Positions 34,556 to 42,810 of a stretch of DNA of 64,000 nt are shown piece by piece. The notes beneath the pieces are model-generated. The model did not search any database and was not told where the DNA came from. It saw nothing but the letters and a program-made list of their open reading frames with translations. The stretch lies in contig NZ_JFKA01000009.1 in the NCBI RefSeq assembly GCF_002115755.1, positions 1 through 64,000 of the forward strand, written 5' to 3'. A program made the position numbers and the translations under genes. Positions within the stretch are counted from its first letter, which is position 1. The number at the start of each line of letters is the position of its first letter. Source of the stretch: Thalassospira mesophila (GTDB lineage Bacteria; Pseudomonadota; Alphaproteobacteria; Rhodospirillales; Thalassospiraceae).

Positions 34556-35536
34556 ATGAAAACCGAACCACCGCGCATCAATGATGCGGTTTATAAAATT
34601 CTGAAATCAAACATCGCCCAGGACCGGATTCCCTGCGGGGTCCGCATTCGCGAAACCGACGTTGCCCGAATGCTTGATATCGGGCGGGTGCCGGTGCGCG
34701 CGGCCCTTGCCCGTCTGCAAGAAGAAGGCGCACTTGTCAGTGCCAGCGGGCAGGGATATGTGCGCACCGGCAACGCTGCGCCAGATGGGGCACGGTTTGG
34801 CGAGCTTGACCTTGATATTGATCCCGAACTGCAAGGCGTGCTGGGCAACCGCAACTGGCGCATGCGTATATTTGACGAAGCCGAATTGACCGTGGCATCG
34901 GCCCTGGTCTTTGGCACCTATCGCATTAGCGAGGCGCGGCTGGCGGGGCACTATGGTGTTAGCCGCACGATTGCGCGCGAATTTCTAAGCCGGATCGAAC
35001 GGGTCGGGCTGGTATGCCAATTACCCAATGGTCGCTGGCAGGCAGGCCCCATGACCGACAAGGACATTCGCGACCATTACGCCATGCGCTGCGCACTCGA
35101 ACCTTTGGCGCTTCGCACGGTGGCCGGGACCCTTAAAAAATCATCGCTTGGTAAAATGATTGCCCGCCTTGAAGCCGCCCAGCGCCGGATTGAAACGGTA
35201 ACGACGGATGATATTTTGCGGCTGGAAAAGGATTTGCACGTTGATATTATTCTTGGCGGCGATAATCGCCCGATGAACGATGCCATTCATCGCAGCCAGT
35301 TACCGCTGATTTCAACCCACATTTCCTTTGTCGCAACCCAGTCCTACGACATTGTCGAAAGCACCATCACCGAACATCTCGCCATTGCCTTCGAGCTAAA
35401 AGCGGGAAATGCCATGGCGGCATCGTCGCTTCTTGAACAGCATTTGATGCGCGCGCGCGAAACCACCTTGCGCCGTCTCTCGGACTTGCAAGACAGCCAT
35501 CTGCCCAACCGGCCCGACTTTATGGTGCCGGTGTAA
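34556..35536 (+). CDS. GntR-family regulator with two winged-helix segments and an FCD domain
   Basis: About 326 residues. The first GntR winged helix lies at about 8-65 (RIRETDVARMLDIGRVPVRA, LARLQEEGALV). A second winged-helix-like segment lies at about 105-165 (RISEARLAGHYGVSRTIARE, LSRIERVGLVCQLPNG). An FCD-type helical ligand domain follows (DIRDHYAMRCALEPLALRTV). Two tandem DNA-binding segments are unusual for this family, which normally has one. The ATG at 34556 follows GAGGG at 34546-34550; ATG 34544 is an alternative. An earlier in-frame ATG at 34478 falls inside the palindrome and is unlikely. It probably controls the divergent sugar-acid operon. Confidence 0.82.
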   Translation: MKTEPPRINDAVYKILKSNIAQDRIPCGVRIRETDVARMLDIGRVPVRAALARLQEEGALVSASGQGYVRTGNAAPDGARFGELDLDIDPELQGVLGNRNWRMRIFDEAELTVASALVFGTYRISEARLAGHYGVSRTIAREFLSRIERVGLVCQLPNGRWQAGPMTDKDIRDHYAMRCALEPLALRTVAGTLKKSSLGKMIARLEAAQRRIETVTTDDILRLEKDLHVDIILGGDNRPMNDAIHRSQLPLISTHISFVATQSYDIVESTITEHLAIAFELKAGNAMAASSLLEQHLMRARETTLRRLSDLQDSHLPNRPDFMVPV

Positions 35537-35562
35537 AAACGGTCTGGGAATGCAGGCACATA

Positions 35563-36456
35563 TCAGCCAGTTTCCATAATCGCAAACAACTGGCTATCGC
35601 GGTCTTTTGCCGGGGGCAGGCCGAACATGCGGCGATATTCGCGGGTAAACTGCGACACACTTTCATACCCCACGGCATAGGCCGTACTGCTTGTGGTCAT
35701 CGCTTTCGACATGATCAGGCGCCGGGCTTCAATCAGGCGCAACTGTTTTTGAAACTGCAGGGGCGACAGTGACGTTACGGCGCGAAAGTGTTGATAGAAG
35801 GATGACGGGCTCATGCCTGCAGTATCGGCAAGGCGGTCGGCAGTCAGGGTTTTATTAAACTCAGCCTGCATAAGGGCAATTGCCCGGGCAATCCGCTGGT
35901 TGTGGCTATCAGGCCAGCCCAATTGGCGAATTTCCGCGCCATGCGGGCCGATCAATAACCAGTAATGCAGTTCACGCACCAACTGCGGATACAGAATTTT
36001 TATCGATTCAGGTCGCTCGCATAATCGTATCAACCGCAAGGCTGCCTCGGCAACGTCTGGTTCGGTAGGTGCTGCGCGCACGGCAATGTCGTTGGTGTCG
36101 GCTGGTGCCGCCATTTGCACCGCAAGATCGGCAATAATCGAACGGTCCAGATCAAGTACCAGCGACAGATAAGGTTCCGTTTCGCTTGCCTGTGTAACTT
36201 GGCTGACGGTCGGCACATCAGCCGTAATCAAAAGGGTATCGCCCGCCTTTAATGTAAGGTTATTGGCCCCCATTGCCACCTGTTTTCCGCCTTGAACGAC
36301 CAGACAAACCAAAGGCCGCGAAATGGCATAATCAAGCCCCCCAGGTGCCGTTGCACAAATGGTGGTTAGCCCCGGAATGGGGGTTTGGGCAATGCCGCCA
36401 CGGTTGGCATTTGCGGCCGCGTATGTTTTTACACTCGCTAAAAGCTGACTGGTCAT
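35563..36456 (-). CDS. AraC-family regulator (AraC_N/YqhC-like)
   Basis: A 297-residue regulator with an AraC_N-type N-terminal domain (ISRPLVCLVVQGGKQVAMGA, LVLDLDRSIIADLAVQM) and two C-terminal helix-turn-helix units (LTADRLADTAGMSPSSFYQH, SSTAYAVGYESVSQFTREYR). This subgroup often sits divergent from an oxidoreductase gene that it activates, as here with the SDR at 36596. The inducer is not known, and reactive carbonyl compounds are a family precedent (YqhC). Confidence 0.87.
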   Translation of the reverse strand: MTSQLLASVKTYAAANANRGGIAQTPIPGLTTICATAPGGLDYAISRPLVCLVVQGGKQVAMGANNLTLKAGDTLLITADVPTVSQVTQASETEPYLSLVLDLDRSIIADLAVQMAAPADTNDIAVRAAPTEPDVAEAALRLIRLCERPESIKILYPQLVRELHYWLLIGPHGAEIRQLGWPDSHNQRIARAIALMQAEFNKTLTADRLADTAGMSPSSFYQHFRAVTSLSPLQFQKQLRLIEARRLIMSKAMTTSSTAYAVGYESVSQFTREYRRMFGLPPAKDRDSQLFAIMETG

Positions 36457-36595
36457 GCCCAGACCATACCCTTATTGCACCGGCATGGTAAATCCCGATT
36501 GGAGGAATAGGCTAACCATGTGGAGGTTCCGGCAACGACGCGATCGCCCGTTAAGCGCTAGAAGACACAACACCTGCAAACAATAGGAGTTGTCC

Positions 36596-37351
36596 ATGAC
36601 TAAAATTGCAATCGTTACCGGTGCCAGCCGCGGCCTTGGCCGTAATACCGCCCTGAGCATCGCCCGCAAGGGCAGCGACGTGATCATTACCTATCAAACC
36701 CGTAAGGTTGAAGCGCAAGCTGTTGTCGCTGAAATTCAGGCGCTGGGCCGCAAAGCCGTTGCGATGCAACTTGACCTTGGTAACGTCTCAGGCTTTGCTT
36801 CTTTCGCCAAAAAATTGATCCCCTGTTTGCAAGAACATTGGCAACGTGAAACCTTCGACCATTTGGTTAATAATGCCGGTCACGGGGACATGGCACTAAT
36901 CGCTGAAACCACCGAGGCACAGTTCGATAAACTGGTCGATGTTCATTTCAAAGGTGTGTTTTTTCTGACCCAAACCTTGCTGCCGCGGCTTGCCGATGGC
37001 GGGCGGATTGTAAATTTGTCCTCGGGGCTGACACGGGTTTCCTATCCCGGCTTTGGGGCCTATTCGGCCGTTAAGGCCGCCGTCGAGGTCTTGAGTATTT
37101 ATATGGCGAAAGAACTGGGCGCGCGCGGCATTGCGGTTAACACCGTCGCACCCGGGGCCATCGAAACCGATTTTCTGGGCGGTGCCGTGCGCGATATGCC
37201 CGATCTGAACAAGGTTTTTGCTGAAATGACATCGCTGGGTCGTGTCGGTGTTCCTGACGATATCGGTCCCATGATCGCCACCCTGCTTTCAGAAGATAGC
37301 CGCTGGGTGAATGCCCAGCGAATTGAGGTTTCTGGCGGGCAGGCGATCTAG
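36596..37351 (+). CDS. SDR oxidoreductase divergent from the AraC regulator
   Basis: A 251-residue classical SDR with cofactor motif TGASRGLG, NNAGH, Ser in NLSSGLTR and YSAVKAA. It resembles 3-ketoacyl-ACP reductase-like SDRs of unknown substrate. The ATG at 36596 lies 6 nt after AGGAG (36585-36589); an in-frame TTG at 36590 is too close to that site. It is likely under control of the divergent AraC protein. Confidence 0.87.
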   Translation: MTKIAIVTGASRGLGRNTALSIARKGSDVIITYQTRKVEAQAVVAEIQALGRKAVAMQLDLGNVSGFASFAKKLIPCLQEHWQRETFDHLVNNAGHGDMALIAETTEAQFDKLVDVHFKGVFFLTQTLLPRLADGGRIVNLSSGLTRVSYPGFGAYSAVKAAVEVLSIYMAKELGARGIAVNTVAPGAIETDFLGGAVRDMPDLNKVFAEMTSLGRVGVPDDIGPMIATLLSEDSRWVNAQRIEVSGGQAI

Positions 37352-37392
37352 CCCTTATCGCAATCTCGTTGCTGCGTATGACGCCACCATGA

Positions 37393-37431
37393 ATATTGAC
37401 CGCCGGGCTTGTTGTGCCTGGCGGTCAATAT
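37393..37431. terminator. Hairpin after the SDR gene
   Basis: Perfect 12-bp arms (ATATTGACCGCC at 37393-37404, GGCGGTCAATAT at 37420-37431) enclose 15 nt. It lies 41 bp after the SDR stop and about 170 bp before soxB. No strong T-run follows, so it is a probable but untested terminator. The rest of the gap 37352-37598 should contain the sox promoter. Confidence 0.5.
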
Positions 37432-37598
37432 CCGTTGACCCGCATGTTTCATCACCGGCACGGCAGGGTCATAAGGCTGTTTCTTAAACAAACTGGACCG
37501 GTGCGCAATCATACAATGAAAGTGTCGCATTTTTCCGGTTCGTGTCATGTTCCCCTTGATACAGTTGCAAAATCAAAAAATTCAGGGGCTGGCTTTTC

Positions 37599-38852
37599 AT
37601 GACCCATTTTTCTGCGCTATCGCTTTTGAAAAACGCGCTGACCGGGAACAAAAACTGGGCGCCGCAATGGCCGGACAGCCAGCCAAAAGCCGAATATGAC
37701 GTCATCATTGTTGGTGCTGGCGGGCATGGCCTTGGCGCGGCCTATTATCTGGCCAAGGAACATGGCATTACCAATGTTGCCGTGATCGACAAGGGATGGC
37801 TTGGCGGGGGTAATACTGGCCGTAACACCACAATCATTCGCTCTAACTATCTGTATGATGAAAGCGCACGTCTGTATGACCATGCGCTTGATCTGTGGGA
37901 TGGCTTAAGCCAGGATTTGAATTACAACGTAATGTATTCAAAGCGCGGCGTTTTGATGCTGGCGCATAACGTTCATGATGTTCAAAGTTTCAAGCGTCAT
38001 ATTCATTCCAACCGGTTAAACGGTGTTGATAACCGCTGGCTGAGCGCGCAAGAAGCCAGGGAATTTTGCCCGCCGCTTGATATTTCGCCCACTGCACGCT
38101 TCCCGGTATTGGGAGCTGCGTTGCAAAACCGGGCCGGAACCGCCCGCCATGATGCGGTTGCCTGGGGCTATGCCCGTGCAGCCGCCATGCGTGGGGTTGA
38201 TATTATTCAAAACTGCCCGGTAACCGCCATTCGCCGCGGCCCGGACGGGCATGTTACCGGCGTTGAAACCGCGCGCGGTTTCATTGGGGCAAAAAAAGTT
38301 GCGGTATCGGCAGCGGGGCATACATCGGTTGTGATGGATACGGCTGGCGTGCGGCTTCCGCTGGAAAGTTACCCGTTACAAGCGCTGGTGTCCGAGCCGG
38401 TAAAACCGGTTTTACCCTGTGTTGTCATGTCCAACACCGTTCATGCCTATATCAGCCAGTCCGACAAGGGCGAACTGGTAATCGGATCGGGGACCGACCA
38501 ATATACCAGCTATTCACAGCGCGGGGGCTTGCCCCTGATTGAACATACAGTGGCGGCCATCTGTGAAATTTTCCCGATTTTTAACCGAATGCGGATGTTG
38601 CGCAAATGGGGCGGCATTGTTGATGTGACGCCAGACCGTTCGGCAATTCTGGGTAAAACCCCGGTGCCGGGTTTGTATGTAAATTGCGGCTGGGGCACGG
38701 GCGGGTTCAAGGCCACACCGGGGGCGGCACACATGCTGGCATGGACCGTGGCCAAAGACGAACCCCACGCCATTAATGCCCCTTTCACGCTAGAGCGATT
38801 TGGCACCGGACGTCTGATCGACGAAGCCGCTGCCGCCGCCGTTGCGCACTAA
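37599..38852 (+). CDS. soxB: Sarcosine oxidase beta subunit
   Basis: A 417-residue flavoprotein subunit with the FAD dinucleotide motif DVIIVGAGGHGLGAAYYL and the GNTGRNTTIIRSNYL segment typical of heterotetrameric sarcosine oxidase beta chains. The conserved C-terminal block is GGIVDVTPDRSAILGKTPVP. It oxidises sarcosine to glycine with transfer of the one-carbon unit to tetrahydrofolate in the holoenzyme. It is the first of four genes in the order B-D-A-G, separated from soxD by 11 bp. Confidence 0.95.
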   Translation: MTHFSALSLLKNALTGNKNWAPQWPDSQPKAEYDVIIVGAGGHGLGAAYYLAKEHGITNVAVIDKGWLGGGNTGRNTTIIRSNYLYDESARLYDHALDLWDGLSQDLNYNVMYSKRGVLMLAHNVHDVQSFKRHIHSNRLNGVDNRWLSAQEAREFCPPLDISPTARFPVLGAALQNRAGTARHDAVAWGYARAAAMRGVDIIQNCPVTAIRRGPDGHVTGVETARGFIGAKKVAVSAAGHTSVVMDTAGVRLPLESYPLQALVSEPVKPVLPCVVMSNTVHAYISQSDKGELVIGSGTDQYTSYSQRGGLPLIEHTVAAICEIFPIFNRMRMLRKWGGIVDVTPDRSAILGKTPVPGLYVNCGWGTGGFKATPGAAHMLAWTVAKDEPHAINAPFTLERFGTGRLIDEAAAAAVAH

Positions 38853-38863
38853 GGAGAACGGAT

Positions 38864-39166
38864 ATGTTGCTGATCCATTGCCCCTATTGCGCGCAAACCC
38901 TGCCGGAACTGGAATTTACCTATGCTGGTGAAGCCCATATTGCGCGGCCTGATGCCTCAAGCCCGGTCAGTGATGAAGAATGGCGCAATTTTCTGTTTAT
39001 CCGCACCAACGTTAAAGGCCCGCATTATGAACGCTGGCGTCATTCGCATGGCTGCGGCCGGTTTTTTAATGCGGTGCGCGATACCGTCAGCGACCGTTTC
39101 CTGATCACCTACAAGGCGGGTGAAAAACGCCCTGAATTGTCCGACTTGCTGGAGAAATCGAAATGA
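38864..39166 (+). CDS. soxD: Sarcosine oxidase delta subunit
   Basis: A 100-residue subunit with zinc-binding residues in CPYCAQTLPELEF and HSHGCGRFFN. The conserved WRNFLFIRTNVKGPHYERW block identifies the delta chain. AGGAG precedes the start closely. The stop overlaps the start of soxA by 4 bp (ATGA). Confidence 0.94.
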   Translation: MLLIHCPYCAQTLPELEFTYAGEAHIARPDASSPVSDEEWRNFLFIRTNVKGPHYERWRHSHGCGRFFNAVRDTVSDRFLITYKAGEKRPELSDLLEKSK

Positions 39167-42156
39167 ACCTCTTTCGCATTCCCGGGCAGGGTCGTGTTGA
39201 CCCCACAACGCCAGTTGAATTCACGTTCGATGGCAAAACCGTTTCAGGGTATAAAGGCGACACAATCACCTCTGCCCTGTTGGCCAATGGCATTCATTTG
39301 ATGGGCCGGTCGTTTAAATATCACCGCCCGCGCGGGGCCGTTTGCGCCGGGTCGGAAGAACCCAATGCGCTGGTCGGCACACGCCGCGGTGCCGGGCAGT
39401 TTGAACCCAACACCCGCGCCACCGTGCAGGAAATCTGGAGCGGTCTGGAAGTTACCAGCCAAAACCGGTATCCCAGCCTGTCGTTTGATATTGGCGCGGT
39501 AAATGATCGCGCCTATATGCTGTTTTCAGCCGGGTTTTATTACAAAACCTTCATGTGGCCAAAATCGTTCTGGGACAAGGTGTACGAGCCTTTTATCCGT
39601 TCAGCGGCCGGGCTTGGTGTGTCGCCCAGCGAAAATGACCCGGATAAATATGCCTCGCGCTATCTGCATACCGATGTGCTGGTGATTGGGGCTGGTCCCG
39701 CTGGTTTGGCCGCGGCATTAAGTGCTTCCCGTGCCGGTTTGCGCGTCACACTGGTCGATGAAAACCCCGAAGCAGGGGGCACTTTGATAAGCGAACCACA
39801 AACCATCATTGACGGCGTGCCGGCATGGCAATGGATTGATCAGACGGTTGCCGAACTTATATCGCTGGGCGTGCGCGTTATGACCCGCACCACAGCGATT
39901 GGCTATTATCACCAGAACATGGTCGGCCTGTGCGAAAAACTGACCGATCATTTATCATCACCAAATGCAAACATGCCGCGCGAACGCCTGTGGCGGGTGC
40001 GGGCCAGGCAGGTTATTTTGGCGCAGGGTGCGCTGGAAAAACCGCTGGTATTTGATGGCAACGATCGCCCCGGTGTGATGCTGGCGGGATCCGCGCAAAC
40101 CTATTTGAACAAATATGGCGTCCGTGTCGGCAACAACGCCGTTGTGGTGACCAGCCACGACAGCGCCTGGTACGCCGCCTTTGACCTTGCCGATGCCGGA
40201 ACGAAAATTCAGGCGATTGTTGATACCCGTGCCGAACCCGCTGTCGAGCTGGTGGCCGGCGCAAAATCACGATCAATCAGGATTTTGTCGGGCTATAGCG
40301 CAACCGGCACACAGGGGCGTTTGCGTATTAAATCGGTGCGAATAAACCCTGTTATCAATGGCAAGGTTGGCGCGCCTGAAACGCTGGAATGCGATTGCCT
40401 GTTAATGTCGGGTGGCTGGACGCCATCGCTGCATTTGTTTTCCCATACCAAAGGCGCGCTTACCTGGGATGCAGATATGCAAACATTTTTGCCTGATCGC
40501 AAAACCGAAGATTGCGAAATTGCCGGGGCGGGCAGGGGCCTTTGGGGAATTGCCGCAGCATTGAATGACGGTGCCGCGATGGGGGCGGTGGCGGCCCGTA
40601 CTCTTGACAAGGTTGCCACCAACACCGTGTATGACGTTACCAATGACCGCGTTGGCACCGGGGTCAGCCACACAGAACTGCCAACTGATCTTGATCCTGG
40701 CAAGGCACGCGCCTTTGTCGATTTCCAAAACGATGTAACGGCCAAGGATTTGCGCCTGGCCGTGCGCGAAGGCATGCATTCGATCGAGCATGTAAAACGC
40801 TATACCACCAATGGCATGGCAACCGATCAGGGTAAAATGTCCAATATGAACGGGTTGAACATTGCCGCCGATGCCTTGGGCAAGCCGCAGCCAAAAGTAG
40901 GCTTAACCACGTTTCGCCCGCCTTACACGCCAACATCGTTTGGCGCATTTGTCGGCTATCATCGCGGCGATCATTTTGACGTTACGCGCAAAACCCCGAT
41001 TGATAGCTGGGCCGAAGAAAACGGTGCGGTGTTTGAGCCTGTCAGCATGTGGCGACGCGCCCGGTATTTTCCCCAAAACGGCGAAGATATGGACGGTGCC
41101 GTTTCGCGCGAATGCAAAACAACCCGTTCGGCGGTTGGCATGTTTGATGCCTCGACACTGGGCAAGATCGAAATTGTGGGCCCCGATGCGGTTGAGTTTA
41201 TGAACCGCATGTACACCAACCCCTGGACCAAACTGGCACCGGGCAGAACCCGCTACGGGCTTTTGCTGGGCGATGACGGTTTTATTCGGGACGACGGTGT
41301 AATTGGCCGTTTAAGCACTGATCGCTTCCACATCACCACCACCACAGGCAGGGCGGCGCGTGTTTTAAACATGATGGAAGATTACCTTCAGACCGAATGG
41401 ACGGACCTGAAGGTGTGGTTAACATCAACCACCGAACACTGGGCGACGATTGCGCTTAATGGCCCCAACGCCCGCAAGTTGCTGGAACCTTTTGTCGAAG
41501 GCCAGGACATTTCCGATCAAGCCTTTCCCCATATGTCGATTGTGGAATGCACGGTGGCGGGTTTTCCGGCCCGGTTGTTTCGCGTCAGCTTTACCGGCGA
41601 ACTTGGTTTCGAAGTGAACGTTCCCGCCTGTCATGGCCGCGCCCTTTGGCAAACCCTGTGGGATGCGGGCCAGCAATATGGCATATGTGCCTATGGCACC
41701 GAAACGATGCATGTTTTGCGTGCCGAAAAAGGCTACATCATTGTTGGGCAGGATACAGACGGCACGGTTACGCCATACGATGCGGGAATCAGCTGGGCGA
41801 TTGGCAAAACCAAACCCGATTTTGTCGGCAAACGCGGGCTGGAACGGCCCGACCTTGTAGCAGACGGTCGCAAGCAGCTTGTTGGCCTGTTAACACAGGA
41901 TGGCAAAACACTGCTTGAAGAAGGCGCACAACTGGTGCTGGACGCCAACCAGCCCATCCCCATGAAAATGGTGGGTCATGTGACGTCGTCCTATCACAGT
42001 GATGCTGTGGGCAGGCCGATTGCTTTTGCGCTGCTTGAAAACGGGCATAACCGCGTGGGCGAAACTGTTTACATTCCAATGCCCGAAGGCGTAATCAGCG
42101 CCGACGTCACCGGGACCGTCTTTTACGACCCCGACGGCGCACGGCTGAAACTTTAA
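39163..42156 (+). CDS. soxA: Sarcosine oxidase alpha subunit
   Basis: A 997-residue subunit. The N-terminus has the fer2_4-like domain (about 15-100), then an FAD/NAD-binding region with LVIGAGPAGLAAALSASRAG near residue 170. The C-terminal about 380 residues form a GcvT-like tetrahydrofolate-binding domain (FDASTLGKIEIVGPDAVEFM, RVSFTGELGFEVNVPA). Length matches the family. It binds NAD and folate and receives the methylene group from sarcosine oxidation. Confidence 0.95.
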   Translation: MNLFRIPGQGRVDPTTPVEFTFDGKTVSGYKGDTITSALLANGIHLMGRSFKYHRPRGAVCAGSEEPNALVGTRRGAGQFEPNTRATVQEIWSGLEVTSQNRYPSLSFDIGAVNDRAYMLFSAGFYYKTFMWPKSFWDKVYEPFIRSAAGLGVSPSENDPDKYASRYLHTDVLVIGAGPAGLAAALSASRAGLRVTLVDENPEAGGTLISEPQTIIDGVPAWQWIDQTVAELISLGVRVMTRTTAIGYYHQNMVGLCEKLTDHLSSPNANMPRERLWRVRARQVILAQGALEKPLVFDGNDRPGVMLAGSAQTYLNKYGVRVGNNAVVVTSHDSAWYAAFDLADAGTKIQAIVDTRAEPAVELVAGAKSRSIRILSGYSATGTQGRLRIKSVRINPVINGKVGAPETLECDCLLMSGGWTPSLHLFSHTKGALTWDADMQTFLPDRKTEDCEIAGAGRGLWGIAAALNDGAAMGAVAARTLDKVATNTVYDVTNDRVGTGVSHTELPTDLDPGKARAFVDFQNDVTAKDLRLAVREGMHSIEHVKRYTTNGMATDQGKMSNMNGLNIAADALGKPQPKVGLTTFRPPYTPTSFGAFVGYHRGDHFDVTRKTPIDSWAEENGAVFEPVSMWRRARYFPQNGEDMDGAVSRECKTTRSAVGMFDASTLGKIEIVGPDAVEFMNRMYTNPWTKLAPGRTRYGLLLGDDGFIRDDGVIGRLSTDRFHITTTTGRAARVLNMMEDYLQTEWTDLKVWLTSTTEHWATIALNGPNARKLLEPFVEGQDISDQAFPHMSIVECTVAGFPARLFRVSFTGELGFEVNVPACHGRALWQTLWDAGQQYGICAYGTETMHVLRAEKGYIIVGQDTDGTVTPYDAGISWAIGKTKPDFVGKRGLERPDLVADGRKQLVGLLTQDGKTLLEEGAQLVLDANQPIPMKMVGHVTSSYHSDAVGRPIAFALLENGHNRVGETVYIPMPEGVISADVTGTVFYDPDGARLKL

Positions 42157-42168
42157 CCCGGGAACGAT

Positions 42169-42723
42169 ATGATGATGGCACTTACACCTGAATTTACGCC
42201 GGGCCAGCTTGTTTCAGGCGATGTTGTTTCGGTTTCGCTGATGGCACCGGTCGCACGGTTTTCACTGCGTCTGCGCGCAGCGGATATCCCGGCTGTTTCA
42301 ACTGCCATTGGTGTGGATTTGCCAACCCGAATTGGCGCGTGCGCCCATCATGAAACGGTTGAGGTGATGTGCCTTGGCCCCGATGAATGGCAGATCCAGA
42401 CCGACGCGAACGACAGCGTGCGTTTGATAAATGCCTGTGCCGCCATTTATGCTCAAGTGCCCCATAGCCTGACGGATATTTCTGCCCGCGAAGTGACCAT
42501 ATCAATCGAAGGACCAGGTGCCGTCGACCTTCTCAGTATCGGCTGCCCGCGTGATATCGACAAAATTGCCATCGGCACCGGGTGCCGCACAGTTTTCGAC
42601 GGGGTTTCAACCGTTCTGTGGCGGGATGGCGAAACCCGCTTCCGCCTTGATATATGGCGTTCCTTTGCCCCGCATGTGATCGGTCTTATTCAAACCGGTT
42701 GCGCCGAACTGGCCGCCCAATAA
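42169..42723 (+). CDS. soxG: Sarcosine oxidase gamma subunit
   Basis: A 184-residue subunit resembling a shortened GcvT fold, with LGPDEWQIQ and HSLTDISAREVTISIEGPGA as landmarks of the gamma chain. Three consecutive in-frame ATG/ATG-like codons at 42169 make the exact start uncertain by 1-2 residues; GGGAA is upstream. It ends the sox operon and is followed by a strong bidirectional terminator. Confidence 0.92.
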   Translation: MMMALTPEFTPGQLVSGDVVSVSLMAPVARFSLRLRAADIPAVSTAIGVDLPTRIGACAHHETVEVMCLGPDEWQIQTDANDSVRLINACAAIYAQVPHSLTDISAREVTISIEGPGAVDLLSIGCPRDIDKIAIGTGCRTVFDGVSTVLWRDGETRFRLDIWRSFAPHVIGLIQTGCAELAAQ

Positions 42724-42749
42724 CCCGCCAGCTTTACCTGCGCACAAGC

Positions 42750-42791
42750 ATACCGAAAGGGGCAGATCTTGCGGTCTGCCCCTTTCGGTAT
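42750..42791. terminator. Bidirectional terminator between soxG and the dehydrogenase gene
   Basis: Perfect 17-bp arms (ATACCGAAAGGGGCAGA at 42750-42766 and its complement at 42775-42791) around an 8-nt loop lie between two convergent genes. This is the strongest hairpin in the window. Confidence 0.85.
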
Positions 42792-42810
42792 CTGCCATCC
42801 TAAACGCGCG

